Shown here one piece after another: positions 18,668 to 27,463 of a stretch of 41,754 nt of DNA. The stretch spans positions 1 to 41,754 of the forward strand of contig PNAJ01000037.1 in the NCBI GenBank assembly GCA_003170295.1. Direction: 5' to 3'. This DNA is from Bryobacterales bacterium. GTDB lineage: Bacteria > Acidobacteriota > Terriglobia > Bryobacterales > Bryobacteraceae. A model generated the notes under the pieces. The model was not told the origin of the DNA and made no database searches. It saw nothing but the letters and a program-made list of their open reading frames with translations. Position 1 is the stretch's first letter; every line of letters begins with the position of its first letter. Both the position numbers and the translations under genes were made by a program.

Positions 18668-18905
18668 ATGAACACTGCGACGGACCCCAAGGTACCCACG
18701 GTATCTATCCTTGACGAGATGCTCAACGAATCGAAAGCCATCCAAAGTGGGTTTGGCTATGCGGACACGTTAGCTGAAATCTGCCAACAGCCGGATACCT
18801 GGGTGCGCACCGCCAAAGATATGGATGCGCGCTGTGCCGAACTCAAGGCCAGCGTAGATGGATGTCAGGCAATCGTACTGACGGGTTCCGGCAGTTCCCA
18901 ATTTG
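18668..18905 (+). pseudogene. SIS-domain sugar isomerase (AgaS-like), N-terminal fragment
   Basis: The frame from the ATG at 18668 matches the start of an AgaS-like SIS-domain protein: a helical N-terminus (ILDEMLNESKAIQSGFGYADTL) leading to the first phosphosugar-binding motif, IVLTGSGSSQF. Homology stops there. The following bases belong to a tyrosine recombinase in a different frame. The remaining 250-300 residues are absent from the window. AgaS-type proteins act on amino-sugar phosphates, which fits the aminotransferase and kinase relics nearby. Confidence 0.6.
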
Positions 18906-19397
18906 CCGCGCCGTTCTCCTTGGCTGCGGTTTGCGACGCTCGGAAGTGGCGGCACTCACGTTTGCGCATGTCCTGCAACGCGACGGTCGCTGGTGTATCG
19001 TTATCTCATCGGAAAGCACGGCCGCGTGCGCACCGCGCCGATGCCGGCGTGGGTGAAGGTCGCGATCGACGCGTGGACCCTAGCTTCCGGCCCCGCCCAG
19101 GGACACGTGTTCCGCCCAGTAGGTCGCGGCGGCACCGTCGCGGGCGAGCGCCTCGGCGAGAAGGTCGTTTGGCAGATGCTCCGGCGTTACGCGGCCGAGG
19201 TTGGCGTCCCCGGCATCGCTCCCCATGATTTGCGTCGCACATGCGCCAAGCTTTGCCGCGCCGCAGGCGGCGAACTTGAGCAGATGCAGCTACTCCTCGG
19301 ACATGCTTCCGTTCAGACTACGGAGCGATATCTCGGAACAAAACAGGACTTGGCTCACGCGCCGAACGACGCTATCAGAATGCGCGTGGCGGTCTAG
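18906..19397 (+). pseudogene. Tyrosine recombinase catalytic domain, remnant
   Basis: This is the C-terminal catalytic domain of a XerC/D-like tyrosine recombinase with no N-terminal part. The first frame reads RAVLLGCGLRRSEVAAL with the first catalytic Arg; around 19001 one base appears missing and the frame moves to IGKHGRVRTAPMP. It then continues through HDLRRTCAKL (second Arg box), LLLGHASVQTTERYL (His and the nucleophile Tyr) to the TAG at 19395-19397. All catalytic residues are recognisable, but the frameshift and missing start make it non-functional. Its left junction sits exactly where the SIS gene breaks. It lies next to the restriction-like operon. Confidence 0.75.
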
Positions 19398-19486
19398 GCG
19401 ATCGCTGTTACAGTGAAGGACAGCGTTGCCCCTGTAGTCTCAAACCTGCCGCTGGCGTGATTTCTCCACTTCCTAGCGATGCCGCC

Positions 19487-22024
19487 TCACTCCATTCCTA
19501 TTACGGTGTCGTAAAGCCCGTAATGTGCGAGCCCCTCGTGGCTCTCGATGCCCGTGTACCGCAGCGAGGCATCCTCGTAGCGACGAAACGCGAATACCGC
19601 CTGATTCATCTGCTCAGTGTTGAACACCTTCAAACGCACGAGCAGATGGAAGTCCTTCACCGTCAGGCCGGTGACGGTCAGGAACAAGGCCGGCTCCAGC
19701 TTAGTTATCACGTCCTGCAGCGTGTTCTCGCGAAAATCGGTCAAGTACATGAACGCAGGGATGCGGGTCGCGAACTTGATCAGCTTTTCTTGCACGAGCT
19801 TGCGCTTGGACTTGTATTCCTTCTCGTCCTCGGTGAGTTGCTTCTTCTGTTTCTCGGTCAGTTCCTTGCCCTTGGCCTTGTTCTTGAGCTCCTTGACTTT
19901 CTCGCTCTTGTTGATGATGGTCTCGATGATGTGGTCGCCCAGGGCGCGCCAGCCCTCGATACGTTCTACAGCGGCCATTGCCTCGGGGTTATCAAGGACT
20001 CGGCGGAGCGTGTCGTTATCCACGTTCACCAGCAGCGCGCTTTCCCACTTGCGCGCCAGCAGCGTCGCCGAGGTGCCTGCCATCGCGATATCCAAAATGC
20101 CGCCAGCATCTATCTGCGTCATGTTCGCGCCGTCGAAGGCCAGTACCGGCAGGAACGACACGAGGTCCTTGACGGCGCTCTCGGGATTCGATTCGTTGGG
20201 CGAGAGTCCGATGCCGTATTCCGCGAGCTGACGAAGCGCGCGCGTCGGGGCGAAGTCGAATACGAAGCACACAGGTTTGAGGATTTCTTCCTCATGCGGG
20301 TTGTCACCATTCGGGTTCTTGATGGACCACGGAGACTGCACGCGGAAGGCTGCCTGGAAGTAGGTTTCAGGGCTCTTCAGATTGCGCAGCATGAGGATTG
20401 AAGACCATTGCGGCACAGTCACGCCGGTGGTGAGCTTGCCACATGACAGTGTGATGGTTTTGGTCGTGAATCCACTCCCAATGGCCTTGCGCACCGGAGG
20501 CAGAGCCTCCAGGCCAATACCCGCCGACGTGCCGGCCGCTACGACAACGTCGTACTCGTGCCAGAAGATGTTGTGCTTCTCGGCCAGCAGGTTCGCCATC
20601 GCTTGACATGCCGCGACGTTCGGCAAAAACCAGAACGAGTGCTGCAGGTACGGGAGCAGCCGCGCATCCGAATAAGGGAACGGCGGCGGCGAGCCCGTCT
20701 TGAGGCCATCCACAATCTTCGGTGCGTACTGGCCTCGGATAATGTCTAGCCACTTTTGCACGTCGCTCTTGTGATTGAACTGCGCACCCTTTCCCGTGCC
20801 CGTAGCCGCAAAGAACTCGTTGAGGTCGAACTCGTCGAACTCCCCGGCGCTCGCGACCGTCAGCAGTTCGTCCGGCATCTGGTAGGTGAGCAGACGCATC
20901 TGCGGCAGAGCGCCATAAGGGTTCCACTCCCCGGGGTTCTTGACGGCGAAATCTTCCTTGGCGCGCTGTTCGTCGGTATAGGTCCAGTTGAAGATTTGTT
21001 CTTCGATAAACTCTCCCGTCGCCAGCGCTTTGAAAGGTGTTCCCGAGAGGTAGAGGTAGGCTTTGGTCGTGATGGGAAGGAACTCGGTTTCCTTCTCCGA
21101 AAGCACGCCGAGGTCTTCGTTTACGCCCTCCAGCGCGGCGGCGTATTCGATCTTAGCCTCTTTCTTCGCAACGGCTTCTTCCTCGCCCTCAAACAGTTCC
21201 TTGGCGGTCTCCCGCCAAGCGCCAAAGTGATATTCGTCAAACACCACGAGATCCCAGTTCAGCGTGTGCAACCATTCGTTCTTCGACTTGATGTTTCCCA
21301 CCGCGTCGCGGCCCAGCAAATCCTGAAAGGAGCCGAAATAGACAACCGGTTTTTCATCGTCGATTTTGGTGGGATCGCTGTTGGAATTGCGGGAGAGATA
21401 GTGCCAGCCCTCAAAGTCGACATGGGATTCGAGATCGGTCTGCCATGCGTCTTCCACCGCAGGCTTGAAGGTCAGCACCAGCACACGCTTGGCGCCAAGC
21501 TTCTTCGCAAGCTGGTAAGCGGTGAAGGTCTTGCCGAAACGCATCTTCGCGTTCCAGAGGAAGCGCGGGACGGCATGCTGATCCTCAGACCAGATCGAGC
21601 GAAAATAATCGAATGTCTTGCCGACCGCCTCGGCCTGTTCACGGCGCATCCGAAACCGTTGGTGATGCGTGCCAGTGAACTGTTGCCCGGTGCGCAGTTC
21701 AGTCAGCACCGTCTTTAAGTCCTGGAGAGAGCAGCGCATCCATTCCAGTTCGGCGTTCACGAACTTCTTCCTGACAAGTGCCGTGCGCACCTCGTGGTCG
21801 CTAAAGATGGTGCCGTCGTCGCGCTCGGCGGATTCGTCTAGTTCGATGGTGTAGTTCTTGATGGCGGCGGTCTTGAGTTGCTCGGCGACGCGGTGCTTAA
21901 CATTGCGAGTGGTCTGGCCGACTTTGAGGAGCCCGTTGTGAGCCTCATCGGCGATTGAGTAGGCATAAATGCGTGGCCTAACTTCCGGCTTCGGCGCAAG
22001 GATTTCCTCGATGTCCTTACTCAC
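19487..22024 (-). CDS. GIY-YIG/T5orf172 nuclease - superfamily 2 helicase fusion (restriction subunit)
   Basis: This protein of 845 residues from a GTG at 22024 combines two modules. Residues 18-110 look like a GIY-YIG nuclease of the T5orf172/MUG113 type: YAYSI, GLLKVGQT, an Arg in TTRNVKHRV and a candidate catalytic Glu in FSDHEVR. Residues from about 125 form a superfamily 2 helicase: RREQAEA, the Walker A-like AKMRFGKT (159-166), DEYH (263-266), LSGTP (motif III), GKLTTGVTVPQW and QAAFRVQS. A charged, lysine-rich helical stretch lies near the end. The GTG overlaps the upstream methylase stop (GTGAGTAA), which suggests coupled translation; an ATG at 22051 is the alternative. It probably translocates DNA and cuts it with the N-terminal nuclease. 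Confidence 0.85.
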   Translation of the reverse strand: MSKDIEEILAPKPEVRPRIYAYSIADEAHNGLLKVGQTTRNVKHRVAEQLKTAAIKNYTIELDESAERDDGTIFSDHEVRTALVRKKFVNAELEWMRCSLQDLKTVLTELRTGQQFTGTHHQRFRMRREQAEAVGKTFDYFRSIWSEDQHAVPRFLWNAKMRFGKTFTAYQLAKKLGAKRVLVLTFKPAVEDAWQTDLESHVDFEGWHYLSRNSNSDPTKIDDEKPVVYFGSFQDLLGRDAVGNIKSKNEWLHTLNWDLVVFDEYHFGAWRETAKELFEGEEEAVAKKEAKIEYAAALEGVNEDLGVLSEKETEFLPITTKAYLYLSGTPFKALATGEFIEEQIFNWTYTDEQRAKEDFAVKNPGEWNPYGALPQMRLLTYQMPDELLTVASAGEFDEFDLNEFFAATGTGKGAQFNHKSDVQKWLDIIRGQYAPKIVDGLKTGSPPPFPYSDARLLPYLQHSFWFLPNVAACQAMANLLAEKHNIFWHEYDVVVAAGTSAGIGLEALPPVRKAIGSGFTTKTITLSCGKLTTGVTVPQWSSILMLRNLKSPETYFQAAFRVQSPWSIKNPNGDNPHEEEILKPVCFVFDFAPTRALRQLAEYGIGLSPNESNPESAVKDLVSFLPVLAFDGANMTQIDAGGILDIAMAGTSATLLARKWESALLVNVDNDTLRRVLDNPEAMAAVERIEGWRALGDHIIETIINKSEKVKELKNKAKGKELTEKQKKQLTEDEKEYKSKRKLVQEKLIKFATRIPAFMYLTDFRENTLQDVITKLEPALFLTVTGLTVKDFHLLVRLKVFNTEQMNQAVFAFRRYEDASLRYTGIESHEGLAHYGLYDTVIGME

Positions 22025-23621
22025 CTTCAATCTCCGGCGAAGCGCTCTCATCGAACAACTCGCTATCGTGCTCGGCGACCTGAGATTCGACGAAAGCGAT
22101 CTCGGCTTCGATCAATCCGTACCGCTTATAAAGCTTGGCGTCTATCCATTCTCGGGTCGGCGGCAAGTCCGGCACAAATGCATACACGTCGCGCGTGGCG
22201 TGCTGCGTCGCCTTGCGGAGCGATACCAGGAATCGCACAAATCGCGTGCGCAGGTACTTCGCGTAGTTGACTGCTTCCGTTTCACTGCCGAAATGACCGG
22301 CGACGAGGTAGGTCTCGGTACACGCTGTTCCCGGGTCGGCAATGATTGGCCTACTGAGGAACTTTGTCTCGAGGGCCGCGCTCGTCCCTTGTACGGCCGT
22401 CATCAACACCTTCCATTCGTCTATCCAGTCAGGGTTGACCACGATAGCTTTTCGATCGACCCAACCCCCGCGCTGGTTCGCAAAGAGCTTAACCGGATTC
22501 TTCAATCCCGCCGGCGACGGTTTGCCCATAAAGTTCGTGGCGAATCCAAACGGCTTACGGCTAGAGACGCGTTGGTCGAGCGTGGGTTCCTTCTTCGCCC
22601 TGACCTTCTCCAAAATTGGCACCGCCTCGTTGCGCCGCACGAGGATGTTGTAAGCATCGAGGTGGCGCGCAACGGCGGGGCCGGTCGGCTGCCCGTCCCA
22701 GATCGTCTGCACCGTGCACGGTCCGCTGTGCTCGCGATCCCACAGGAAGTACGAAATGCCGCCGCGAATCTTCACGCCCGGAAAACCCTCGTAGAGCTTC
22801 GGGTAGTCCACGATGTTTCGCATTCGCTTGTCAGTAAGCATCCGCTCGCGGTATTTATCGAGCCCTTTGCCTCCTGCCATCCAACGCGACGGCGTAACAA
22901 ACACTGCGTAGCGTGGATCGAGGTCAATCGCCTTCTCTACGAACAACTGGTAAATGGGTGCTGCGCTAGTCCCGTAGCCCCCGTCGTCCAACTGGTACGG
23001 TGGGTTACCTATAACCACATCAAACTGCATGTCGTCTCCAAACAACTCGGCTACCCGAGTTTTGATGTCGTTGGTGTGAATGAACGCATACGCGTGGGTT
23101 TCAAACGCTTCGCCGCGATCAAGCGTCTTCTTGCTTGCACCGCAGAACCTGCATCTGCCTTCCACCCACGTGTGCTCCATACGTTCGAACCAGATATTCC
23201 CCGTGTCGTTGGGGAAGGCTTTGGCGATCGAGTGGGGGCCGTTGGCGTGCTTCGAGCAGTACACGCTGCGCCGCGCCAGCAGACTGGTGAGATTCGTGAT
23301 GCCGATCCCGAACACTTGCTTGGTGAGGATATGATCGACGCGTTTTTGGAGGTCGGGAATCTCGGCCGCTAGACCCTTGGTGAGGCGGCTGGTGATCTCG
23401 CGAAGGAAGACGCCCGACTTCGTGCACGGGTCAAGAAACCGAACTGAACTATCCGCCCAGAGGCCCGGTCCGCCATTGGTCGCCCACGCGTCCGCAAGGG
23501 TATCGAGCATCCGGTTGGCGAACTCTGGCGGCGTGAACACCTCGTCGTTAGAAAGATTCGCTATGCAGGTCAAAACATCCGGGTTGCGCCCGCGAAGCGA
23601 AAAGCTAACCTGTTCGCTCAT
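22017..23621 (-). CDS. Eco57I-type adenine-specific DNA methylase (larger M subunit)
   Basis: This 534-residue protein starts at the ATG at 23621 (MSEQVSFSLR), with GGGAGA five bases upstream. It has the methylase motif order of gamma-type N6-adenine enzymes: DEVFTPP (about 27-32), the SAM loop LDPCTKSGVF (63-72) and the catalytic NPPYQ (206-210). The SAM loop is unusual because it reads K-S-G where most relatives have G-x-G. Between these motifs a Cys/His group (YCSKH, then CRFCGA) may bind zinc. The C-terminal half probably recognises DNA. It overlaps the helicase gene by 8 bases and follows the smaller methylase after 10 bases, so the three form one operon. Confidence 0.87.
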   Translation of the reverse strand: MSEQVSFSLRGRNPDVLTCIANLSNDEVFTPPEFANRMLDTLADAWATNGGPGLWADSSVRFLDPCTKSGVFLREITSRLTKGLAAEIPDLQKRVDHILTKQVFGIGITNLTSLLARRSVYCSKHANGPHSIAKAFPNDTGNIWFERMEHTWVEGRCRFCGASKKTLDRGEAFETHAYAFIHTNDIKTRVAELFGDDMQFDVVIGNPPYQLDDGGYGTSAAPIYQLFVEKAIDLDPRYAVFVTPSRWMAGGKGLDKYRERMLTDKRMRNIVDYPKLYEGFPGVKIRGGISYFLWDREHSGPCTVQTIWDGQPTGPAVARHLDAYNILVRRNEAVPILEKVRAKKEPTLDQRVSSRKPFGFATNFMGKPSPAGLKNPVKLFANQRGGWVDRKAIVVNPDWIDEWKVLMTAVQGTSAALETKFLSRPIIADPGTACTETYLVAGHFGSETEAVNYAKYLRTRFVRFLVSLRKATQHATRDVYAFVPDLPPTREWIDAKLYKRYGLIEAEIAFVESQVAEHDSELFDESASPEIEGE

Positions 23622-23631
23622 CGAGTCTCCC

Positions 23632-24273
23632 TCACAGCACCGCCAAGAGGCCGCAAGCAAGCTCACCCACACTTATCGGAGGGTATGCCTTGGTGGGTGC
23701 GAAGACTTCGTGCTTGCCAAGGTGGGCGAAGAGGGATCCTTCCTGAGTCAAAGAAGACATTTGCATAAGAAGATCAAAGCGGAAGTCGCGCCGCTGAAAC
23801 TTGCCCTTGCCGAGGTAGCCCCACTCGGCAAAGGTAATGGGCTGGCCGTCATGCGTGCGCATCGTCAGCGCGTCACCATTCACGAGATTCTGCGACAAGA
23901 CATAGGTAGCGGCCAGATAGAGCTCGTCCGTTTCATTCAAATTCAAATAGTCGGCGAAGACCTCAAGCATATTCGCGCGGCACTCGGCGATGTTATCTGC
24001 CAAAAGTTCAATGCCGTAGGCGCACATCACCGCCAACAGGGCGTAATGTCCCTTCTCGAAGTCGGACCTGCCGTACTTCGCCTCCACGGCGGCCAGCTTG
24101 CGCCGCAGGACAGGAACAAGGAAGTTTCCACTTCCGCACGCAGGCTCCAGGAAACGAGAGTCAATTCGCTCGGTCTCGCCCTTCACGAGGTCAAGCATGT
24201 TTTCGACCAGCCACCGAGGGGTGAACACCTCGCCGTGATCGGCAACGCGCCTCTTGGACTTAATGAGATTCAT
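23632..24273 (-). CDS. Small N6-adenine methylase-like subunit
   Basis: This 213-residue protein starts at the ATG at 24273. It carries motif X (GEVFTP, residues 14-19) and a canonical SAM loop EPACGSGNF (43-51), then a helical region (YGIELLADNIAECRANMLEVF) and a segment ending WGYLGKGKFQRRDF. No catalytic NPPY/DPPY motif is present, so it cannot complete methylation alone if it is intact. I recall proteins of this size and sequence annotated as restriction subunit M next to Eco57I-like methylases, so it does not look truncated. It is the first gene of the operon. It may pair with the larger methylase, which has NPPY but an altered SAM loop. Confidence 0.8.
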   Translation of the reverse strand: MNLIKSKRRVADHGEVFTPRWLVENMLDLVKGETERIDSRFLEPACGSGNFLVPVLRRKLAAVEAKYGRSDFEKGHYALLAVMCAYGIELLADNIAECRANMLEVFADYLNLNETDELYLAATYVLSQNLVNGDALTMRTHDGQPITFAEWGYLGKGKFQRRDFRFDLLMQMSSLTQEGSLFAHLGKHEVFAPTKAYPPISVGELACGLLAVL

Positions 24274-25150
24274 GGTGATCGCTTGCTATCCCAACCAGCA
24301 GCTTGTGGCGGCCGGCAAATATCTCCTGGCACGCCGGATCGTCAGACAGATTACAGATAAAGTATACGTAAAGCTGAGATCGCTGCCCGCGGTCGAAGCG
24401 GCAAAGAAACAAGACGGGCAGAGGCGTCTCATCCTGCGCGGAGCTGCCCGTGCCGCGACCCGCACGAATTATCACGCCGGCTGTGAAGCGTTCCATCTGA
24501 GGCTGGCGTTTACTTCCGATGAATCCGGCCAAACGGAGAGGTTGAGAAAGTTGACCCCTCAAGTGCCGACGCGCCGTTCTGGGCCAGTGCGACCGGGGGT
24601 GGGCACGTCGGGAGAGAGGCGCTTTCCCCGAGTATTGGCCATTTCGAGGGGTGTTGGCTTGCCCGCCGTAAACCAGAAGGGCGAGAGAACTCGTAGTGGA
24701 TTAATTTGGCTCCGCAAAAATTGGCAAGTTCGACTCGTTTCTCCGGAGAAACGCTTTTTGATTTTGTCGGGTCATAAAAAAAGGAGTGAGGAGCCACCAA
24801 AATCTAGAGATCGCGAAGGCTCGCTGGCGCGACTTCCGGGAAAGCGTTCGCGGATGCTGACCTCGCCAAGGATTCCTCGCCCATGACGCGCGTATGGCGC
24901 TGGAAGGCCCCCAGGGCGGCTTTTTCACTGCTCCAGATAGGGAGACGGGCGCAGATTGCCAGCGTGATGACTGCGGCTCCGTAATCGCTCCGAATCAATC
25001 TGCAAGATCCGCCCGAAAAACGCACTTGATTACCTTTGAAAAACCTTTGAAAAACGCTTGATTTCCAGCTCGGGAGCGTTCCAAACGTGTGATTTTACAC
25101 GATAATCGAGAACGAACCGCTTTGGTGTTTCTTGCCGCAGCCTGCCAAAT
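24274..25150. other. Intergenic region between restriction-like operon and recombinase module
   Basis: I find no convincing gene in these 877 bases. They hold one copy of the dispersed repeat (24538-24716). A short direct repeat, CCTTTGAAAAAC followed by CTTTGAAAAACG, lies near 25034-25057. On the minus strand TATACT (about 24365-24360) lies roughly 90 bases upstream of the small methylase gene and could be a -10 element, but I see no good -35. Confidence 0.4.
24538..24716 (-). repeat. Dispersed repeat, copy A
   Basis: Read on the minus strand this starts GCGGAGCCAAATTAATCCAC, continues with CTACGAGTTCTCTCGCCCTT, then a TGGCCAATACTCGGGGAAAG block, and ends with CCAGAACGGCGCG and TCAACTTTCTCAACCTCT. 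The same blocks in the same order form the copy at 30114-30350 on the other strand. It lacks the 42-base internal duplication of that copy. It lies about 265 bases upstream of the restriction-like operon. Confidence 0.75.
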
Positions 25151-25555
25151 TCAAATCGGGCGAGGGTGGTTCTGACCCCTGCGGCCGATGATCTTCTGGA
25201 ACAGGGGGCGTTGTTCACGCCAGTCGATGCGACTGACAATGCGCCGCAGGTTTCTCTCATTGAGACCGTGGATTGGTGGGAGAAAAAGGATCTGTTCCTG
25301 AATGTCGGGAGCGAGATCGAGAAGCTTCATGATCTGCGTCATGCGGGCTCGCGTCACCCGGCCCCGGCGAGCAAGCTCCGCATAGTCCCGAATCCTTTCC
25401 GCCCGCACGAGTCCCTCAAACCGAATGGCGAGGGCCATGAGGCGGGCGATCCGAGGAATGGAGTTGCCAGTACCTTCGCTCTCAAGTGGCGGTTGGTCTG
25501 GTCGCTTGCCAGCACGAAAAGCAACGGCGTATGTGACTTCCTGGCTCCCGCTCAT
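25151..25555 (-). CDS. Small helix-turn-helix protein of serine-recombinase module
   Basis: This 134-residue protein starts at an ATG at 25555 that overlaps the recombinase stop (ATGA). The core reads RIARLMALAIRFEGLV, then YAELARRGRVTRARMTQIMKLL, which looks like a helix-turn-helix, followed by LAPDIQEQILFLP. I recall this arrangement from proteins encoded directly after large serine recombinases in Acidobacteria and Planctomycetes. It may bind DNA at the recombination site or regulate the recombinase; neither role is shown. The first 25 residues vary in composition and are probably disordered. Confidence 0.75.
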   Translation of the reverse strand: MSGSQEVTYAVAFRAGKRPDQPPLESEGTGNSIPRIARLMALAIRFEGLVRAERIRDYAELARRGRVTRARMTQIMKLLDLAPDIQEQILFLPPIHGLNERNLRRIVSRIDWREQRPLFQKIIGRRGQNHPRPI

Positions 25556-26814
25556 ACTCGCACCTCGGGCCCTGCCGCTGGGTGGAACCGGAGTGAGACA
25601 TGGTGGGAAGTGCCGTCATAGCCGACCCGTTCGACGATGGCTTGTATCGCCTGGACCTGCCGAGCGCGATCCATCTGTTCCCAGACTGCGGGTTCAAAGA
25701 TTCCAGATGGCCCTTCCCTGATCCGCTCCAGGACTGACTCCTCTATGGCGCGCGCCGGAAGCGATTTCGCGGGGCACACCGCCCAGCCCTTGCGCTGTGC
25801 ATTCAGGCACAGATAATAAGGATACTTGCGATCGCTCTTCCCGGAATACGAATAGACCATCCGCGTCGCGCAGGATTCGCAAAACAGTAGTCCGCTCAGC
25901 AGCGCCAGGTGTTTGTTCCTCGCTCTGCCGGTTGTAGATGGCGGACGTTGAGCAATCAGGCTCTGCGCGCGGTCCCAGGCGCCGGGCGCGAGAATGGCGG
26001 CGTGTTCACCTGTGTAGGGTTTCCCGTGGTGCCGGATGGAGCCCGTATATATAATGTTGGTCAACAGTCGGCGCAGCGAGTTCAGCGCGAACGGGCCGCC
26101 CGGGTGGAACTGACCTGTTTTACGAGTCCAGCTTTTGAGCCGCCAGCCAAGCCGCTCGATTTCCTGAAGCGTCAGCAGAACCGAGCCATACTTTTCGAAC
26201 AATGCAAAGATGGCCCGTACGCGCTCGGCTTCTTCCTCATTTACGAGCAGCCGTCCACCGCCCGGGTCAACGTCGTAGCCCAGCACCGGACAACCTCCGG
26301 TCCATTTTCCCTTCCGCCGCGCAGCCGACATCTTATCGCGCGTGCGCTCGCCAATCAGTTCCCGCTCAAACTGAGCGAACGATAAGAGGATGTTCAGCGT
26401 CAGCCGTCCCAGCGACGTGCTGGTGTTGAACTGCTGGGTGACGGCCACGAAGCTCACCTTGTGCTTCTCGAAGACGCTCAGCATGCGGGTGAAGTCCAGC
26501 AGCGATCGGCTCAGGCGGTCGACTTTGTACACCACGACGCAATCCAAGTCGCCCGCTTCCACCGCACGAAGCAGTTTTGTGAGCGCTGGACGGTCCATGT
26601 TGGCTCCCGTGAAACCGCCGTCGTCATAGCAATCGGGCAACGCGATCCATCCTTCGCGTCGCTGGCTCTGGATGAAGGCCTCGGCAGCCTCGCGTTGCGC
26701 ATCGAGCGAGTTAAATTCCTGATCGAGTCCTTCCTCTGTCGATTTGCGCGTGTAGATCGCGCAGCGGAGTCGCGTGATTGGTGGCTTCGGAACGTCCTGA
26801 TTATTTTTTCGCAT
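25552..26814 (-). CDS. Serine recombinase (resolvase/invertase superfamily, large type)
   Basis: This 420-residue protein starts at the ATG at 26814 (MRKNNQDVPKP); the five upstream codons of the open frame are not needed. The catalytic domain is complete, with the nucleophile Ser25 in [11 protein letters not shown], then [25 protein letters not shown] and an FERELIGERTRDK helix. A recombinase domain follows (about 190-280) and then a zinc-ribbon-like region with CESC and later CPAK cysteines. It overlaps DUF2924 by 14 bases and the HTH gene by 4, so it is translated as part of a unit. It probably moves or integrates the surrounding DNA. Confidence 0.92.
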   Translation of the reverse strand: MRKNNQDVPKPPITRLRCAIYTRKSTEEGLDQEFNSLDAQREAAEAFIQSQRREGWIALPDCYDDGGFTGANMDRPALTKLLRAVEAGDLDCVVVYKVDRLSRSLLDFTRMLSVFEKHKVSFVAVTQQFNTSTSLGRLTLNILLSFAQFERELIGERTRDKMSAARRKGKWTGGCPVLGYDVDPGGGRLLVNEEEAERVRAIFALFEKYGSVLLTLQEIERLGWRLKSWTRKTGQFHPGGPFALNSLRRLLTNIIYTGSIRHHGKPYTGEHAAILAPGAWDRAQSLIAQRPPSTTGRARNKHLALLSGLLFCESCATRMVYSYSGKSDRKYPYYLCLNAQRKGWAVCPAKSLPARAIEESVLERIREGPSGIFEPAVWEQMDRARQVQAIQAIVERVGYDGTSHHVSLRFHPAAGPEVRV

Positions 26815-27313
26815 GTTTCCGCTCCCCACCAGTGGTCCACGTCAATCCAAAAAAGGCTAGGCCATTCCAGCGCGTGCCTGTCACCGCAACCGCGATCGCG
26901 CTGAGTGAGGTGTACTGCTGGTTCTCATAACGGAATCCCTTCACCAGGACCTCAACCAGAATGGTCCGCCCCTTCCACTTCCGGCTGAGCATAGCTCCAG
27001 GCAGCGGCAGCCGGCGATCCTTCGGCCGGTTCCCTCCGGTTGTCTCGACCTGCTCGCCGCCAACGCTGAAAAAGTCTCGGGGTGCGATCATTCGCAAGTC
27101 GGCGTCCTGCGCGATCTCGTTCGCCCTCCCGCGAGCTCGTTCAGAAAGATCGCCTTCCGCCAAGGCCTGCAGCCGCCAGGCAATCCGCCGAAACAGATGT
27201 CCCCGATGCCGGGTTCGCGCTTCCTCCTGGAATACTTCTCGAAATTTCTCTCTGAGGCTGGCCATGCTAGCCCTCCGCAGCTTCTCAATTTCCATCAATA
27301 CCGCGTTGTCCAT
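26801..27313 (-). CDS. DUF2924 family protein
   Basis: This 170-residue protein starts at the ATG at 27313 (MDNAVLMEIEKLRR) with an AGAGGAAAG site upstream; the frame stays open to 27373. The family features are visible: LREKFREVF, HLFRRIAWRLQAL, LPLPGAMLSRKWKGR and the C-terminal GFRYENQQYTSLSAIA and ITGTRWNG-like segment (VTGTRWNGLAFF). Function is unknown, but the family is found next to phage-like recombinases and may act in DNA recognition or control. The gene overlaps the start of the recombinase, which suggests coupling. Confidence 0.88.
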   Translation of the reverse strand: MDNAVLMEIEKLRRASMASLREKFREVFQEEARTRHRGHLFRRIAWRLQALAEGDLSERARGRANEIAQDADLRMIAPRDFFSVGGEQVETTGGNRPKDRRLPLPGAMLSRKWKGRTILVEVLVKGFRYENQQYTSLSAIAVAVTGTRWNGLAFFGLTWTTGGERKHAKK

Positions 27314-27406
27314 CGTTCCACTTTCCTCTCCGTAACCGTCAACCACAGTCACATTGACGCTCTTTGCCACCACACAAGCAAGGCTCTGCTCAAGAAAGTT
27401 CAGATA

Positions 27407-27439
27407 AATAAAAAACGCCGCCAGGACGGACCCGGCGGC
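27407..27439 (-). terminator. Rho-independent terminator after the DUF3489 gene
   Basis: On the minus strand GCCGCC (27439-27434) and GGCGGC (27422-27417) form a 6-bp GC stem with an 11-base loop, followed within two bases by a T-rich run (27415-27407). It lies 25 bases after the DUF3489 stop. Transcription of DUF2924 and the recombinase therefore probably needs its own promoter or read-through. Confidence 0.75.
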
Positions 27440-27463
27440 ATGAAGGGGAGGCGATGATCCACC

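Noticed and set aside
20756..21718. Plus-strand open frame of 320 codons
   Set aside because: Antisense to the helicase core, with no recognisable protein features.
21969..23372. Plus-strand open frame of 467 codons
   Set aside because: It lies opposite the larger methylase and helicase genes, whose motifs are clear; it has no motif of its own.
24260..24562. Minus-strand open frame of 100 codons overlapping the methylase start
   Set aside because: No recognisable domain; it probably reflects open leader sequence of the operon.
24254..24886. Plus-strand open frame of 210 codons upstream of the methylase
   Set aside because: It crosses the dispersed repeat and the start of the methylase gene, and has no family match or ribosome site.
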